A DNA stretch of 64,000 bases. Origin: Thermococcus siculi (GTDB lineage: Archaea; Methanobacteriota_B; Thermococci; Thermococcales; Thermococcaceae). Below, in pieces: positions 7,740 to 16,417 of this stretch. Within the stretch, counting starts at the first letter, position 1, and each line of letters begins with the position of its first letter. The position numbers and the translations under genes are program-made. The notes below the pieces were generated by a model. It was given only the letters and a program-made list of their open reading frames with translations, was not told where the DNA came from and did not search any database. The stretch is taken from NCBI RefSeq assembly GCF_002214505.1, contig NZ_CP015103.1:806001-870000 (forward strand). Reading direction: 5' to 3'.

Positions 7740-8585
7740 TCAGGCCTCTATCTCCTCGTACTTCTTCTTCATCAGGAGAGCGTCCTCCTCGATGTTGGGA
7801 CTCTCGCTTATGACGACGCCCTTCACCCTGAACTCCTTCAGAACCTTCAGAAGGTCCTCCCAGTTCATATCGCTCTCCTGAAGCGGCAGGTGGTTCTTCT
7901 CGCCCTTCGGTCCGTAGTTTATGCCGCTCATGTGGATGTGCATGTTGTCCAGGGCTTCCCTTCCGAGGCGATCCTCCATGAAGGAGAGCATCTCGCGCCA
8001 CTCTTCAGCAGTATTGCACTTCCCGGTGTGCCTCGCGTGGGCGTGGGCAAAGTCTATCGTCGGAAGGACCATCTCAAGCTCCTCGCTGAGCTTCACTATC
8101 TCCTTCAGGTCGCCGAACTGGGTGGGCTTTCCGGTAAGTTCCGGTCTAACCCACACCTTAATCCCCCTGTCCATGAGTTCCCTCTGTATGTCCTTGAGTT
8201 CGTTCAAAATCCTCTGGTAGACGCTCTCCGGCGGCTGTTTAAGGTAGTACCCGGCGTGGAAGACGACGCTCCAGCCTCCGGCCTCGTAGAGTCTCTCCGC
8301 GCTCTGGATTATCCTCTTTTTGCTCGCTTCGACCTTTTCCTTCTCCTTGGCGTTGAGGTTGATGTAGTATGGAGCGTGAGCGGTGAGTAGGACGTCGTTC
8401 TTCTTTGCAACGTACTTGATCTTCTTGGCTAGCTCCGTCTTCAGGTTAACTCCCCGGACGAACTCCAGCTCCATTGCATCCAGTCCAAGGTTCCTCACGT
8501 GGACTATTCCGTCAATTGTTGAGCGTTTCGGCGTTGAGAGGGGTATTCCCGCGGTTCCGAAGCGTAATCGGTCGACCTTGAACAT
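7740..8585 (-). CDS. Endonuclease IV-like TIM-barrel protein (AP endonuclease / sugar isomerase fold)
   Basis: 281 residues of the AP_endonuc_2 TIM-barrel superfamily. Metal-ligand segments are visible along the barrel: VLLTAHAPYYIN, WSVVFHAGYYLK, KVWVRPELTGK, MVLPTIDFAHAHAR, MHIHMSGINYG and VVISESPN, equivalent to the His/Glu/Asp set that binds three zinc ions in Nfo. This favours an AP-site endonuclease or 3'-repair diesterase, although xylose-isomerase-like enzymes share the fold. ATG 8585 follows GGGGGTGGTGGGT. A TATA box at 8618-8627 (CTTATAAATT) provides its own promoter although it lies 42 bases after the coiled-coil gene. It converges on the DmpA gene, with two bases between the stops. 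Confidence 0.8.
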   Translation of the reverse strand: MFKVDRLRFGTAGIPLSTPKRSTIDGIVHVRNLGLDAMELEFVRGVNLKTELAKKIKYVAKKNDVLLTAHAPYYINLNAKEKEKVEASKKRIIQSAERLYEAGGWSVVFHAGYYLKQPPESVYQRILNELKDIQRELMDRGIKVWVRPELTGKPTQFGDLKEIVKLSEELEMVLPTIDFAHAHARHTGKCNTAEEWREMLSFMEDRLGREALDNMHIHMSGINYGPKGEKNHLPLQESDMNWEDLLKVLKEFRVKGVVISESPNIEEDALLMKKKYEEIEA

Positions 8586-8627
8586 ACCCACCACCCCCAA
8601 AGAATTAGGGAAGCCTAATTTATAAGG

Positions 8628-9689
8628 CTACCGTTCGATCTTTGTCCCGAGAATCTTTTCGAGCTTCGCTATGCTCTCGTCCAGTTCCTTTTCAAGGTGT
8701 TCGAGCCGGTTCTTGAGCTTTCTCAGCTCCGCTTCCCGATCCTCGATGAGTCTCATCAGTCTGTGTATCTCCTCCTCAAGCCCGCGTCCTTTCTCGAGAA
8801 TCTCGTCCCTCTTCCTCTCCAGCCCTTCCAGTTCCTTCCTCTCCTCACCGATGCGCCTTGCCTTCTCCTCGAGGTTTTCCTCAAGCCACCTGGCGGCCTT
8901 CTTCCCCTTGGCGTCGAGCTTCGGCTCTATTCGCTTCACGAACTCCATGAACTCCCCCGGCTTTCTCAGGGCGACGGAGCTGTCCCTCACGAGTTCCTCC
9001 GCCAGCGGTTCGTGGAGGCGCATCCTCTTGACAGGCTTCTGGAGTTTCGATGCCTTGGAGCGAACCTCCATCTCCTCGCTCCTCACCCTCGATGAAAGCT
9101 CCTTTATTCTCTCCTCCAGCTCCGGAAGGCCGGCATCCTCGTAGAACTTTTTCACCCTCTCCCGGTGTCCTTTCAGCTCCTCCTTCAGCCCCTCAATCTC
9201 CGCCTCGATGCTGGAAATTTCTCCCTTTGTGGTCTCAATCTCCCTCAGCGTCTCCCGTATATCAAGCTCTTCCAGCCCCTTCTCGGCCAGTTCGTTGTAA
9301 TAGCTGATGTACTCCTCGTTTAGCTCCTTTAGGAGGCGGTTTATTGCGTAGACGTCCTTCTCAAAGATTATGAGGAGGTACTTTCCGTGTCCCACGTGGA
9401 GCTTGGCCAGGTCGGGGAGGCGCTTTCCCAGGGCTTCCATGTCCCCCACGCTGGCCAGGGCGTTTCTTAAAGCCAGGATGTAGTTTCTCCTCTCGGCGCT
9501 GACTATCTTCTTTATGTTGTCGTCCACGTCCTTTGGAATCTTCCTCTTTTCCAGCTCGTCTATCCTCTTCAGAATTTCCTTTACTTTCTTCTCAAGCCTC
9601 TTCTGATACTTCTTCCGTATCTTCTCGGCCCCCTTCCTGGCCTTCTCCCTTCTCCTATCGTACTCGTCAAGCGCTTGCTCCAGCCTCAA
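8628..9689 (-). CDS. Long coiled-coil protein, function unknown
   Basis: 353 residues, dominated by Lys/Glu/Leu heptads at ~1-70, ~125-215 and ~275-350, with a shorter globular part around 60-120 (RRNYILALRNALASVGDMEALGKRLPDLAKLHVGHGKYLLIIF). There are no signal peptide or membrane segments and no Walker motifs, so it is not an SMC protein itself. The start is TTG 9689, after GGGGATGGGAGAGAG. It overlaps the end of the DUF373 gene by 23 bases, so translation is probably coupled. The same neighbour order suggests an accessory factor of the DUF373 membrane protein, but nothing in the sequence proves it. Confidence 0.75.
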   Translation of the reverse strand: MRLEQALDEYDRRREKARKGAEKIRKKYQKRLEKKVKEILKRIDELEKRKIPKDVDDNIKKIVSAERRNYILALRNALASVGDMEALGKRLPDLAKLHVGHGKYLLIIFEKDVYAINRLLKELNEEYISYYNELAEKGLEELDIRETLREIETTKGEISSIEAEIEGLKEELKGHRERVKKFYEDAGLPELEERIKELSSRVRSEEMEVRSKASKLQKPVKRMRLHEPLAEELVRDSSVALRKPGEFMEFVKRIEPKLDAKGKKAARWLEENLEEKARRIGEERKELEGLERKRDEILEKGRGLEEEIHRLMRLIEDREAELRKLKNRLEHLEKELDESIAKLEKILGTKIER

Positions 9690-10800
9690 CTCTCTCCCAT
9701 CCCCTTACTTTTCCCCTCATGTAGATACCAACGAGAACCGCAACCCCCACATCCATAAGCGCCAGCAGGAGCTTCGTGAAGACCTCTATGTCAGACAGCG
9801 TCAGTATGGCCATCGCGTACCTCGTTGTGAGGTCTATCGTGACCCACATAGCGGGCATCATCAGGAGTGCGGAGGCCTGGTACCATATGTGGTGATCCTT
9901 CCTCAGGTAGGACTGTATCACTTTTCCGGTTATCATCACGGCGATTCCAAGTATCAGCGAGGCATTGAGGGCGTTTATGTAGATGAGCGTCGCCAGGAGC
10001 GGCGTTCCCGGGTAACTGCCTATGAGTTCGAGGGAGTACTCCTCCAGGCGGAAGTAGGCGTTTATGGCGCCGCCCACTATGATGAGCGAACCCGCTATGA
10101 CCGAGATAACGAAGACGAACTGCTTGGCCACGGTCTCCCTGACGTTGAAGCGGAAGCCCTTGGTGAAGAAGTAGCCGCCGATAAGGAGGAGTATGGTGCC
10201 CGTTATCGTCGCGGACACTATCTTGACGCTCTCCGGATACCAGACGCCTATCAACCTCGCTATGCCGTAGAGAAGCAGTATCATGCCGGGAATCCCAAGC
10301 ACGACCTTTGCGACCTCCGGGTCGCTCAATATCTCCTTCATGTAGCGGTATATGATGTAGTAGGTCGTCTCTATGCCCTCGCTCTGCTTGACGACTACCC
10401 GGTGGGAGCTTATTATCGGCACCTTCGAGGTTATTATCGGGAATATCTGCTCGTCCTCGGCGCCGTCGGTAACCGTTATGACGCCGTCGGCAGGAAACCT
10501 CTCCAGAACTAGCTCCAGCTGCCTCGCTAACTCCACGTCGCTCTTGACGCCGACCTTCGGGTGGCCGGTTATCAGGGCTACCTCAACCTCATCGAACTCT
10601 CCGCTCTCCCTCAGCTCATCGTAGAGCTTAACCGCGGCGTAAACCACGTTGGCGTCGCTGTCCTCCGGATCTGCCAGGCTGAGCTTTAGGGCGGCGTCCA
10701 CACAGGCGTCTCTCCCTATCACCGGCCCCTCAACGCCGGCCTTCTGCCCGAAGTCGTCGTCCCTATCTATCGCGAGAACGAGCGCCCTGATCTCAACCAC
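9667..10800 (-). CDS. DUF373 family membrane protein
   Basis: 377 residues. The first ~170 form a soluble domain with the family hallmark LAIDRDDDFGQKAGVEGPVIGRDA (given in parts: AIDRDDDFGQKAG, then PVIGRDA), VALITGHP and GVITVTDGAEDEQIFPII; the rest holds about six or seven membrane helices. DUF373 occurs across archaea without an assigned function. The Asp-rich opening resembles a phosphohydrolase or metal-binding loop, but this is only a visual likeness. The start overlaps the upstream UPF0045 gene by eight bases and the end overlaps the coiled-coil gene, giving a tightly packed three-gene operon. Confidence 0.85.
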   Translation of the reverse strand: MVEIRALVLAIDRDDDFGQKAGVEGPVIGRDACVDAALKLSLADPEDSDANVVYAAVKLYDELRESGEFDEVEVALITGHPKVGVKSDVELARQLELVLERFPADGVITVTDGAEDEQIFPIITSKVPIISSHRVVVKQSEGIETTYYIIYRYMKEILSDPEVAKVVLGIPGMILLLYGIARLIGVWYPESVKIVSATITGTILLLIGGYFFTKGFRFNVRETVAKQFVFVISVIAGSLIIVGGAINAYFRLEEYSLELIGSYPGTPLLATLIYINALNASLILGIAVMITGKVIQSYLRKDHHIWYQASALLMMPAMWVTIDLTTRYAMAILTLSDIEVFTKLLLALMDVGVAVLVGIYMRGKVRGWERVEAGASA

Positions 10801-11104
10801 CCCTGACCTTCTCCATGACGGATTTCACCTTGTCCTCCATCTTCCTCTCCTTATCGCGCCTGTCGTCGATCCTTACCGTCGTCGAGACCCTCTCGGCGCC
10901 GAGCTTGAACATCAGCTCGTGGGCCTCCTCGATTATTGCAAACGCTTCCTTTACCGTTGGAACCTCGATTATCGTTGACATCGGCGTCAGTTGATACTTA
11001 ACACCCTTCCTCTCTAAAAGCTTTACCACCTCGGCGACGTACCTGCTCAGGCTTTTCTCGCCAAGGGGGACGACCACGAACTCCACTATGACCACATTCG
11101 ACAC
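10793..11104 (-). CDS. MTH1187/UPF0045 family thiamine-binding-type protein
   Basis: 103 residues, a ferredoxin-like alpha/beta protein of the MTH1187/YkoF group; members bind thiamine or related pyrimidines in some species. Seen: VIVEFVVVPLGEKSLSRYV at the N terminus, YQLTPMSTIIEVP in the middle and a Lys/Asp/Arg-rich C-terminal helix. GTG 11104 is the longest start; GTG 11095 gives MVIVEF and has GGGTG six bases upstream, so the true protein may be three residues shorter. First gene of the operon with DUF373 and the coiled-coil protein. The promoter lies in 11105-11160 and is divergent from the AMMECR1 gene. Confidence 0.82.
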   Translation of the reverse strand: MSNVVIVEFVVVPLGEKSLSRYVAEVVKLLERKGVKYQLTPMSTIIEVPTVKEAFAIIEEAHELMFKLGAERVSTTVRIDDRRDKERKMEDKVKSVMEKVRGG

Positions 11105-11189
11105 CCGACTTAATCTTTTTCGGCAATCTTTTAAATCTTGCGGGAAAGCTAAATAACCCTTCGGCGCATTTCTCTATGGGGGTGGTGGC

Positions 11190-11807
11190 ATGTACAGGAT
11201 AAAGGACGAGTGGGGCGAGTTCCTCGTCAGGCTCGCCAGGAAGGCCGTTGAGGAGTACGTGAGGCACGGAAAGACCATCAGGCCCCCAGAGGACACCCCG
11301 CCGGAGCTATGGGAGAAGATGGGCGTATTCGTCACCCTCAACAACAGACACGCTCCTCCCCAGATGGCCCTGAGGGGATGCATAGGCTTTCCTCTTCCTA
11401 TATATCCCCTCGTCGAGGCAACGATAAAGGCGGCAATTTACGCAGCCGTCGATGACCCGCGCTTCCCGCCGGTCAGGGAGAGCGAGCTTGATGATCTCAT
11501 CGTCGAGGTCAGCGTCCTGACGCCGCCGGAGCTCATCGAAGGCCCGCCGGAGGAGAGGCCGGGGAAGATAAAAGTTGGCAGGGACGGGCTGATAGTCGAG
11601 AAGGGAATATATTCCGGTCTGCTCCTGCCGCAGGTGCCCGTTGAATGGAACTGGGACGAGGAGGAGTTTTTAGCCCAGACCTGCTGGAAAGCGGGACTCC
11701 CGCCCGACTGCTGGCTCGACGAGGACACGAAGGTCTACCGCTTCACCGCCGAGGTGTTCGAGGAAGAGAAGCCCTGGGGACCGGTTAGGAGGAAGCCGCT
11801 GGTGTGA
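11190..11807 (+). CDS. AMMECR1-domain protein
   Basis: 205 residues, full length for archaeal AMMECR1 homologues (a P. horikoshii structure is known). The invariant LRGCIGF motif is at ~residues 64-70, preceded by FVTLNN and followed by [23 protein letters not shown] and ETCW-like [14 protein letters not shown]. Biochemical function is unsettled; the fold suggests a small-molecule or RNA-related enzyme. The start follows GGGGGTGGTGGC. It stands alone, divergent from the UPF0045 operon and convergent with the first VapBC pair. Confidence 0.92.
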   Translation: MYRIKDEWGEFLVRLARKAVEEYVRHGKTIRPPEDTPPELWEKMGVFVTLNNRHAPPQMALRGCIGFPLPIYPLVEATIKAAIYAAVDDPRFPPVRESELDDLIVEVSVLTPPELIEGPPEERPGKIKVGRDGLIVEKGIYSGLLLPQVPVEWNWDEEEFLAQTCWKAGLPPDCWLDEDTKVYRFTAEVFEEEKPWGPVRRKPLV

Positions 11808-11826
11808 AGGTTCTAGGTCTAAGAAA

Positions 11827-12243
11827 TCACTCAATATACACCGCTTCCAGCCCCATTTTTCTTGCTATTTCTCCCTGTCTTTTATCGCTCGTGACCAGTT
11901 TGGCGCCGAGGCCTTTCGCCTGGGCCAAGAACAGGCTGTCGTAAATCGGAAGGCCATACTTCATGGCGATTTCCAGGGCATCTTTCAGGTACTTTCCGCT
12001 TGGCTCAACAGTTATCACTTCTTCCTTCACAAGCCTCATCATTCCCTCGTAAAGTCCTAAGGCCTGTTCCTTCGTTATTAACCGGTACTTTCTCATGTAC
12101 TTCCATATTACGTTCGTCGTTTCAAGGGTCAGCATGTCAACCGCGTGCGGCTCTAAGCTTGGCTCTAAGTAGGGAATTACCCTCTCCCAGCCTTCCTCTT
12201 TCAGCAGGAACTTTGAGAATGCCGAGGAGTCAATGACTATCAC
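11827..12243 (-). CDS. vapC: VapC-type PIN-domain ribonuclease toxin (pair 1)
   Basis: 138 residues with the four acidic PIN positions: Asp in VIDSSAFSKFL (residue 5), Glu in LTLETTNVIWK, Asp in PIYDSLFLAQA and Asp in LVTSDKR. PIN toxins cleave tRNA or rRNA when free of antitoxin. It starts with GTG 12243 inside the last codons of the antitoxin gene (14-base overlap), the usual coupling. A paralogue with the same junction sequence lies at 20536-20934. Confidence 0.9.
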   Translation of the reverse strand: MIVIDSSAFSKFLLKEEGWERVIPYLEPSLEPHAVDMLTLETTNVIWKYMRKYRLITKEQALGLYEGMMRLVKEEVITVEPSGKYLKDALEIAMKYGLPIYDSLFLAQAKGLGAKLVTSDKRQGEIARKMGLEAVYIE

Positions 12244-12460
12244 GGTCCTCCCTCACGAGCTTTTGTGCCGTCCCCTTTGGGGCCTCTGGAAGGGTTTGGA
12301 TGTAGGAAACAACCTCCTGAAGTGCCTTTCTCTTCCGGTATTCTTCGATTTTCTTCTTTATGAACTCCCTGATTTCCTCGCTCCAGTTAATCTCGCCCCT
12401 TAACTCGTCCATCTCACGCTTGATCTCAGGCGGAACGCGGACGCTAACAACGCTCCCCAC
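12230..12460 (-). CDS. vapB: VapB-type antitoxin (pair 1)
   Basis: 76 residues. The N-terminal VVSVRVPPEIKREMDEL is a ribbon-helix-helix-like DNA-binding start, followed by INWSEEIREFIKKKIEEYRKRK and a tail that would wrap the toxin. GTG 12460 has GGGTGAATTAC in front of it; the longer frame has no ribosome site and would start inside the promoter. TATA-like CTTATATATTT near 12487-12497 (minus strand) lies ~30 bases upstream. Autorepression is expected for the family. Confidence 0.85.
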   Translation of the reverse strand: MGSVVSVRVPPEIKREMDELRGEINWSEEIREFIKKKIEEYRKRKALQEVVSYIQTLPEAPKGTAQKLVREDRDSH

Positions 12461-12568
12461 GTAATTCACCCTAGAGGAATTCGTAATACAAATATATAAG
12501 CATTCCGCATACAAACTAGTGGCTTTTTATATTACGCCCTCGAGGTATCTACACTTTCCCACCTTCTT

Positions 12569-12585
12569 CCCGCCATTAAGGCGGG
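12569..12585. other. Hairpin CCCGCC-ATTAA-GGCGGG after the methyltransferase gene
   Basis: Six perfect GC pairs with a five-base loop, 24 bases beyond the methyltransferase stop. Read on the minus strand it is GCCCCGCCTTAATGGCGGG followed by AAGAAGG, which resembles the hairpin at the right end of archaeal IS200/IS605 (TnpB) elements. It may equally be a transcript end. No transposase remnant is visible. Confidence 0.35.
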
Positions 12586-12608
12586 GCTTTCGAGAAAATG
12601 TAAATGAT

Positions 12609-13964
12609 TTAACCTTTTCTCAGCTTCGCGATGAAGAAGCTGTTGCAGTCGTGCCTGTGGGTCCAAGCCCTGAAAACTTTGTCCCCAATCTCCAGGAATC
12701 CCCTGTCACCCCAGCTGAAGGGATAATCCATCAATTCAAGGCCGACCCTGTTTATCGCGAAGAGGACGTTCTCCTCGTCCTCGTCAATTCTGATCGAGCA
12801 GGTGGAATAGGTCATCTCGCCACCTTCCCTGAGGTTCTCGTAGGCGTTCCTCAGCATGTTCCTCTGAACGCTGATGATTCTCCTGATTTTAGCGTCATCA
12901 AAGCGCCACTTCACCTCCGGGAATTGACGGTAGGTTCCCGATGAGGAACATGGGGCATCAAGGATTATCTTGTCGAACTTCCCCTTATCCTTGAAGCTCT
13001 GGCCGTCGGCGTGGACGAAGCGGACGTTTTTGACGCCAAGAACCTTCGCCTTCTCCTTCATCCGCATCAGCCTGTCGTAGGAGTAATCAACGGCAATGAT
13101 CTCGCCCTTATTCTCCATGAGCGCCGCCGCGTGGAAGGTCTTTGAACCTGGAGCGGCCGCCAAATCGAGCAACCTCTCATCCGGCTCCGGAGAGAGTACG
13201 TGGGCGACGTAGGCACTCGCTAAATCCTGGATTACGAACTTACCCTCCTTGTACCAGTCGAGCCTCGTGACGGGGGTCTTGTACTCCAGAACCTTCAGAA
13301 CGTCCGGAACTGGAGTTAAAGCAGTTCTAACCCCCTTTTCCTCAAGGTAATCTCTAAGAGAATCAACGTCTGTCTTTATTGTGTTCGCCCTGATGTAATA
13401 GCGCTGGGGCCTGTTGTTGCTTAAGAGTAATCTTACAGCCTCATCGTAGCCAAAGAGATCTATTACATACTCCACGTACCAGCGCGGATGGGAGAAGCGA
13501 ACGGAGAGCCACTCTATTCTGTTCTTTTCCTTTAGCCTCTTCAAAGCCTTCTCCACATCAAACTTCTCTATCTCATGCATTAGGGCGTTGACAAACTTGG
13601 CCCTCGAAAAATCGAACTTCTCCTTGACGACGCGGACTATCGAGTCGGTCGCAACAGCGGGGGGAACTTTTCGGAAGTGTATCTCAAAAGTCCCTATGCG
13701 GAGGAGGTTAGCGAGGTAGGGGTCGAGGTCTTCAACAGTTGAACCCTTAAGGACCGAGTTGATTATGAAGTCTATTTTGGCTCTCCACTTCTCTATCTCG
13801 AAGACGTAGGCATGAGCTAAGCCGCGCGCCTTGTCCCTGTCTCTTCCGGCGACTCTCTTAAAGACCCTTTCAAGGGCGTGCTTCGAAGACAGCTCGCGCT
13901 CCTCAACCAGGCTCAACGCGTCCGCCACCACTTCCTGAAAGCTCACGCGGTAAAACAGCTCCAT
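12609..13964 (-). CDS. RsmB/NSUN-family RNA cytosine-C5 methyltransferase with NusB-like domain
   Basis: 451 residues. The N-terminal ~140 form a NusB-like RNA-binding domain (HALERVFKRVAGRDRDKARGLAHAYVFEIEKW in parts: ALERVFKRVAGRDRDKARG). The C-terminal Rossmann methyltransferase carries the SAM motif LLDLAAAPGSKTFHAAALM, the acidic ribose-binding AVDYSYDRL, motif IV DAPCSSSGTYRQFPEVKW and motif VI TYSTCSIRIDEDEENV, which supply the two cysteines of the m5C mechanism. The substrate is tRNA or rRNA cytosine; the NusB fusion is like bacterial RsmB but does not settle the target. It stands alone with a TATA-like TTTTTAAG at about 13986-13993 (minus strand). Confidence 0.9.
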   Translation of the reverse strand: MELFYRVSFQEVVADALSLVEERELSSKHALERVFKRVAGRDRDKARGLAHAYVFEIEKWRAKIDFIINSVLKGSTVEDLDPYLANLLRIGTFEIHFRKVPPAVATDSIVRVVKEKFDFSRAKFVNALMHEIEKFDVEKALKRLKEKNRIEWLSVRFSHPRWYVEYVIDLFGYDEAVRLLLSNNRPQRYYIRANTIKTDVDSLRDYLEEKGVRTALTPVPDVLKVLEYKTPVTRLDWYKEGKFVIQDLASAYVAHVLSPEPDERLLDLAAAPGSKTFHAAALMENKGEIIAVDYSYDRLMRMKEKAKVLGVKNVRFVHADGQSFKDKGKFDKIILDAPCSSSGTYRQFPEVKWRFDDAKIRRIISVQRNMLRNAYENLREGGEMTYSTCSIRIDEDEENVLFAINRVGLELMDYPFSWGDRGFLEIGDKVFRAWTHRHDCNSFFIAKLRKG

Positions 13965-14128
13965 GGGAGGGCCTTTGAAAATTGACTTAAAAAGATGGCG
14001 GTGAGTGCATGAGCATGCAACTCTTTTACTCTCGCTTCTTTTGGTTAGTTCTCATTGTGAAACTAAACTCGGAAAAAATTTATCCTCGAAAAAAAAAGAA
14101 AGAAAAATTACTAATGATAAACAGAAAC

Positions 14129-14137
14129 GTTTATAAG
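14129..14137 (+). promoter_or_regulatory. TATA box of the AT-rich island operon
   Basis: GTTTATAAG lies ~35 bases before the ribosome site GGAGGTGA (14173-14180) of the first island gene. No other promoter-like sequence is clear before the following two genes, so it may drive all of them. Confidence 0.5.
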
Positions 14138-14185
14138 AAAAAATGGTTCTATTTGTAATGAAAGATTGGATTGGAGGTGAACAAC

Positions 14186-15019
14186 ATGAACTCTAAACCG
14201 AGCTCGTTGTTGGTTATACTACTATTGGTGCTTATAGTTAGCTCTATCTCTACAAATGTCCCAGTAGTTGCAGCATATACCCACATAGAGGATGGCAATG
14301 GTCAGATACATACATTTTCTTATGGGCCTGTGAGCACTAGAGCGGCGATGATTATATCGGTTGATGGAGAAGATCCTAACTTTGGTGCCCAAATTGGTAA
14401 TGTCTTTGAGCTGTCTGTGAGTATCACACCATCAATAGAAAAAAATAATTGTTACCCGGGATCGGCTTGTTTTGTGCCACGTAACCAGAAAATAGTACTC
14501 CAAAACACCTGGTACAGTCCTTCAGACGTGGAATTTGTGGTTCTGTGGGTCGGAGACAATAGTGGTGATGGCTTGGGACCTTATAGGGATTTGGTTGTTT
14601 TGGCAACAAATTGGCTTAAGACACTTTTGGACAGGTTTATTCCCTATGCTTCACAGATACTAGACAGTATCGAATTACTGACAACACGCCAATACGAACC
14701 TAACTCATATTACGGCAAGAACAGTATCACCATATATCCCGGAAATTCAAATAGTGCAGGTGTGATTCTGTGGGTTAGGGCGCTTAATTATCAGGATTAC
14801 TTGAGACAGCATCCTTCCCAGAGTATCTTTAAATACAAAATTACAGCAGCTGCCAGCAGTGATATTTATTATAGGTACTCGTATTCATGGACATTTGGAA
14901 CTCCTTCAAAACCTAGTGTGGATATGAACAAGATCTATCCTCAACTGGTAGAAACTAAGTATGTTGGAAGTGTATATACCTCTACTACCTTTGAAATAAC
15001 CTTCAGGAGAAATCTTTGA
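14186..15019 (+). CDS. Secreted protein of unknown function (AT-rich island)
   Basis: 277 residues. An N-terminal signal peptide (SLLVILLLVLIVSSIS, probable cut after VVAA) is followed by a polar, Ser/Tyr/Asn-rich extracellular domain with a possible disulphide pair (NNCYPGSACFVP). There is no C-terminal membrane anchor. ATG 14186 is set by GGAGGTGA five bases upstream. The gene is visibly richer in A and T than its neighbours and I recognise no family. It stands 22 bases before the next island gene, in the same direction, so they are probably cotranscribed. Beta-rich composition suggests a surface domain; no catalytic motif can be pointed out. Confidence 0.65.
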   Translation: MNSKPSSLLVILLLVLIVSSISTNVPVVAAYTHIEDGNGQIHTFSYGPVSTRAAMIISVDGEDPNFGAQIGNVFELSVSITPSIEKNNCYPGSACFVPRNQKIVLQNTWYSPSDVEFVVLWVGDNSGDGLGPYRDLVVLATNWLKTLLDRFIPYASQILDSIELLTTRQYEPNSYYGKNSITIYPGNSNSAGVILWVRALNYQDYLRQHPSQSIFKYKITAAASSDIYYRYSYSWTFGTPSKPSVDMNKIYPQLVETKYVGSVYTSTTFEITFRRNL

Positions 15020-15041
15020 AAAATGCTCGGGGTGTGTGCCA

Positions 15042-16124
15042 ATGAAGAAAGTCTATTTGCTTGCTTTTTTTCTGATTTTTCTCCTAATCACGGGCATATA
15101 TTACTCTCGTTCAATTTCAATGAACACTAGACCCATTCCTGATCTCAGAGGGGATATTGCTGTTTATGGGAGATGTGAGGGTACAACCGAATTAGCCCCC
15201 AAATTAAACCTTTGGACTGGATATTCTAATAATTCTGCTCTGATCAGTCCTTTTGATTATTGGTACCAGCAACTTGCCGCAAATGTAAGTGCTCAAATTG
15301 TTAATGTAACTCCTGAGATGTATCTGTCTCTCGTTAGAACAAATTCTGAGGAATACCGGAATATAAAGTTGAAAATGAAGTCCTACGTGAAAACACTTAG
15401 GGGTCTCGAGTTTAAAGTCTCTGATCCGAACTCCTATGCCCTCCTTGCATGGCTTGAGTTCCTGGTGGGAGACGGCACGCTTGAGTTGCCTAATATCAAT
15501 GAAAACACTACTAATGTTACCTTGGAAAGATATATCTGGGCCAAGATCGCCCCCCGGTACTACAATAACTATGTATTTCCATATCTTGATTCCAAAATAG
15601 CCGAACTTGAAAACTCCGGTTCCGATGGTATAGGGCTTGGTGTAAAAGTGAAAGTCTACCTCAACCAAAGTGTTCCCCAACTGGACTCCAATTTAAGCCG
15701 TCTTGAGGGAAGAGTCTGGTGGGCTAAGAAAGGACGGATTGCGCTCCAGTATTCCATTTCAGAATATGAGCGAGGCTATTACGCACTGGCCCTGCTGGAC
15801 TATTCGTATGCTCTCTCTTACTATCGGGTTTCTCAAAGTTTGCCTAATGAGAAATACGTGGTAAATTCCAGTGCTGTTGACGATATAATCTCGGAGACTT
15901 TCAAAAAACTGCATCAAGAAGGTGTCTTTTGGCTTGATCCAATCTTTGTTATGCGGTTGCTTCCGGAGCTCAAACAGTTCCAATCGCTTTGCACTGAAAT
16001 CGATGCAGATTCGCAGCAATATGAAAAGTACAAGCTTTATTTGATGGCACTGGAGTTGAAAACAGAGACTTTGGGGTTTTTGATATGGCATGATATCCTT
16101 CATGAAATAACTGTCCAATCTTAG
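15042..16124 (+). CDS. Membrane-anchored extracellular protein of unknown function (AT-rich island)
   Basis: 360 residues with an N-terminal hydrophobic anchor or signal (VYLLAFFLIFLLITGIYY) and a large outside part with many N-glycosylation sequons (NNS, NVS, NVT, NTT, NQS, NSS). The second half is helical (YERGYYALALLDYSYALSYYRVSQSL), resembling tandem alpha-hairpin repeats. ATG 15042 is chosen over GTG 15036 because of GGGGTG seven bases upstream. No family recognised. AT-rich like the gene before it and probably part of the same transcript. Confidence 0.65.
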   Translation: MKKVYLLAFFLIFLLITGIYYSRSISMNTRPIPDLRGDIAVYGRCEGTTELAPKLNLWTGYSNNSALISPFDYWYQQLAANVSAQIVNVTPEMYLSLVRTNSEEYRNIKLKMKSYVKTLRGLEFKVSDPNSYALLAWLEFLVGDGTLELPNINENTTNVTLERYIWAKIAPRYYNNYVFPYLDSKIAELENSGSDGIGLGVKVKVYLNQSVPQLDSNLSRLEGRVWWAKKGRIALQYSISEYERGYYALALLDYSYALSYYRVSQSLPNEKYVVNSSAVDDIISETFKKLHQEGVFWLDPIFVMRLLPELKQFQSLCTEIDADSQQYEKYKLYLMALELKTETLGFLIWHDILHEITVQS

Positions 16125-16158
16125 CTCTTTGGAAATTAATCACGGTGGTCATCATGGA

Positions 16159-16386
16159 ATGGCAGATCCTAACTGGAAGATACGATTTAAGTCGAATTTG
16201 ATAAGGAGCATACCCGCTTCTTTTATTCTTTCGTTTATCTTTGGAACTGTTGGAAACGACGCTAAGACTGTGGAATTTGCTCTGGGTTTCGTGTTCCTGT
16301 TCGGGATTTTCTGGTTCCTTTATACTGCATCCAGGGTTGATAAACTGAACGAGAGAAAAGAGTGTCTTCCCATTAGGGATTCTTGA
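16159..16386 (+). CDS. Small membrane protein of unknown function (AT-rich island)
   Basis: 75 residues with two likely membrane helices (SIPASFILSFIFGTV and VEFALGFVFLFGIFWFLYTA) and a charged C terminus. ATG 16159 is preceded by GGTGGTCATCATGGA. It is 34 bases after the previous island gene and in the same orientation. No family recognised. Confidence 0.5.
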   Translation: MADPNWKIRFKSNLIRSIPASFILSFIFGTVGNDAKTVEFALGFVFLFGIFWFLYTASRVDKLNERKECLPIRDS

Positions 16387-16417
16387 ATATAAAATAACTA
16401 TACATAGTTGATATTAT

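Noticed and set aside
11808-12608. Flanking direct repeats around VapBC pair 1 like those of pair 3
   Set aside because: No repeat of ten or more bases found by eye between 11800-11830 and 12510-12610.
13965-14185. TGCATG-AG-CATGCA palindrome at 14006-14019 as an operator
   Set aside because: Short and made of a simple ATGC word; position does not match either neighbouring promoter well.
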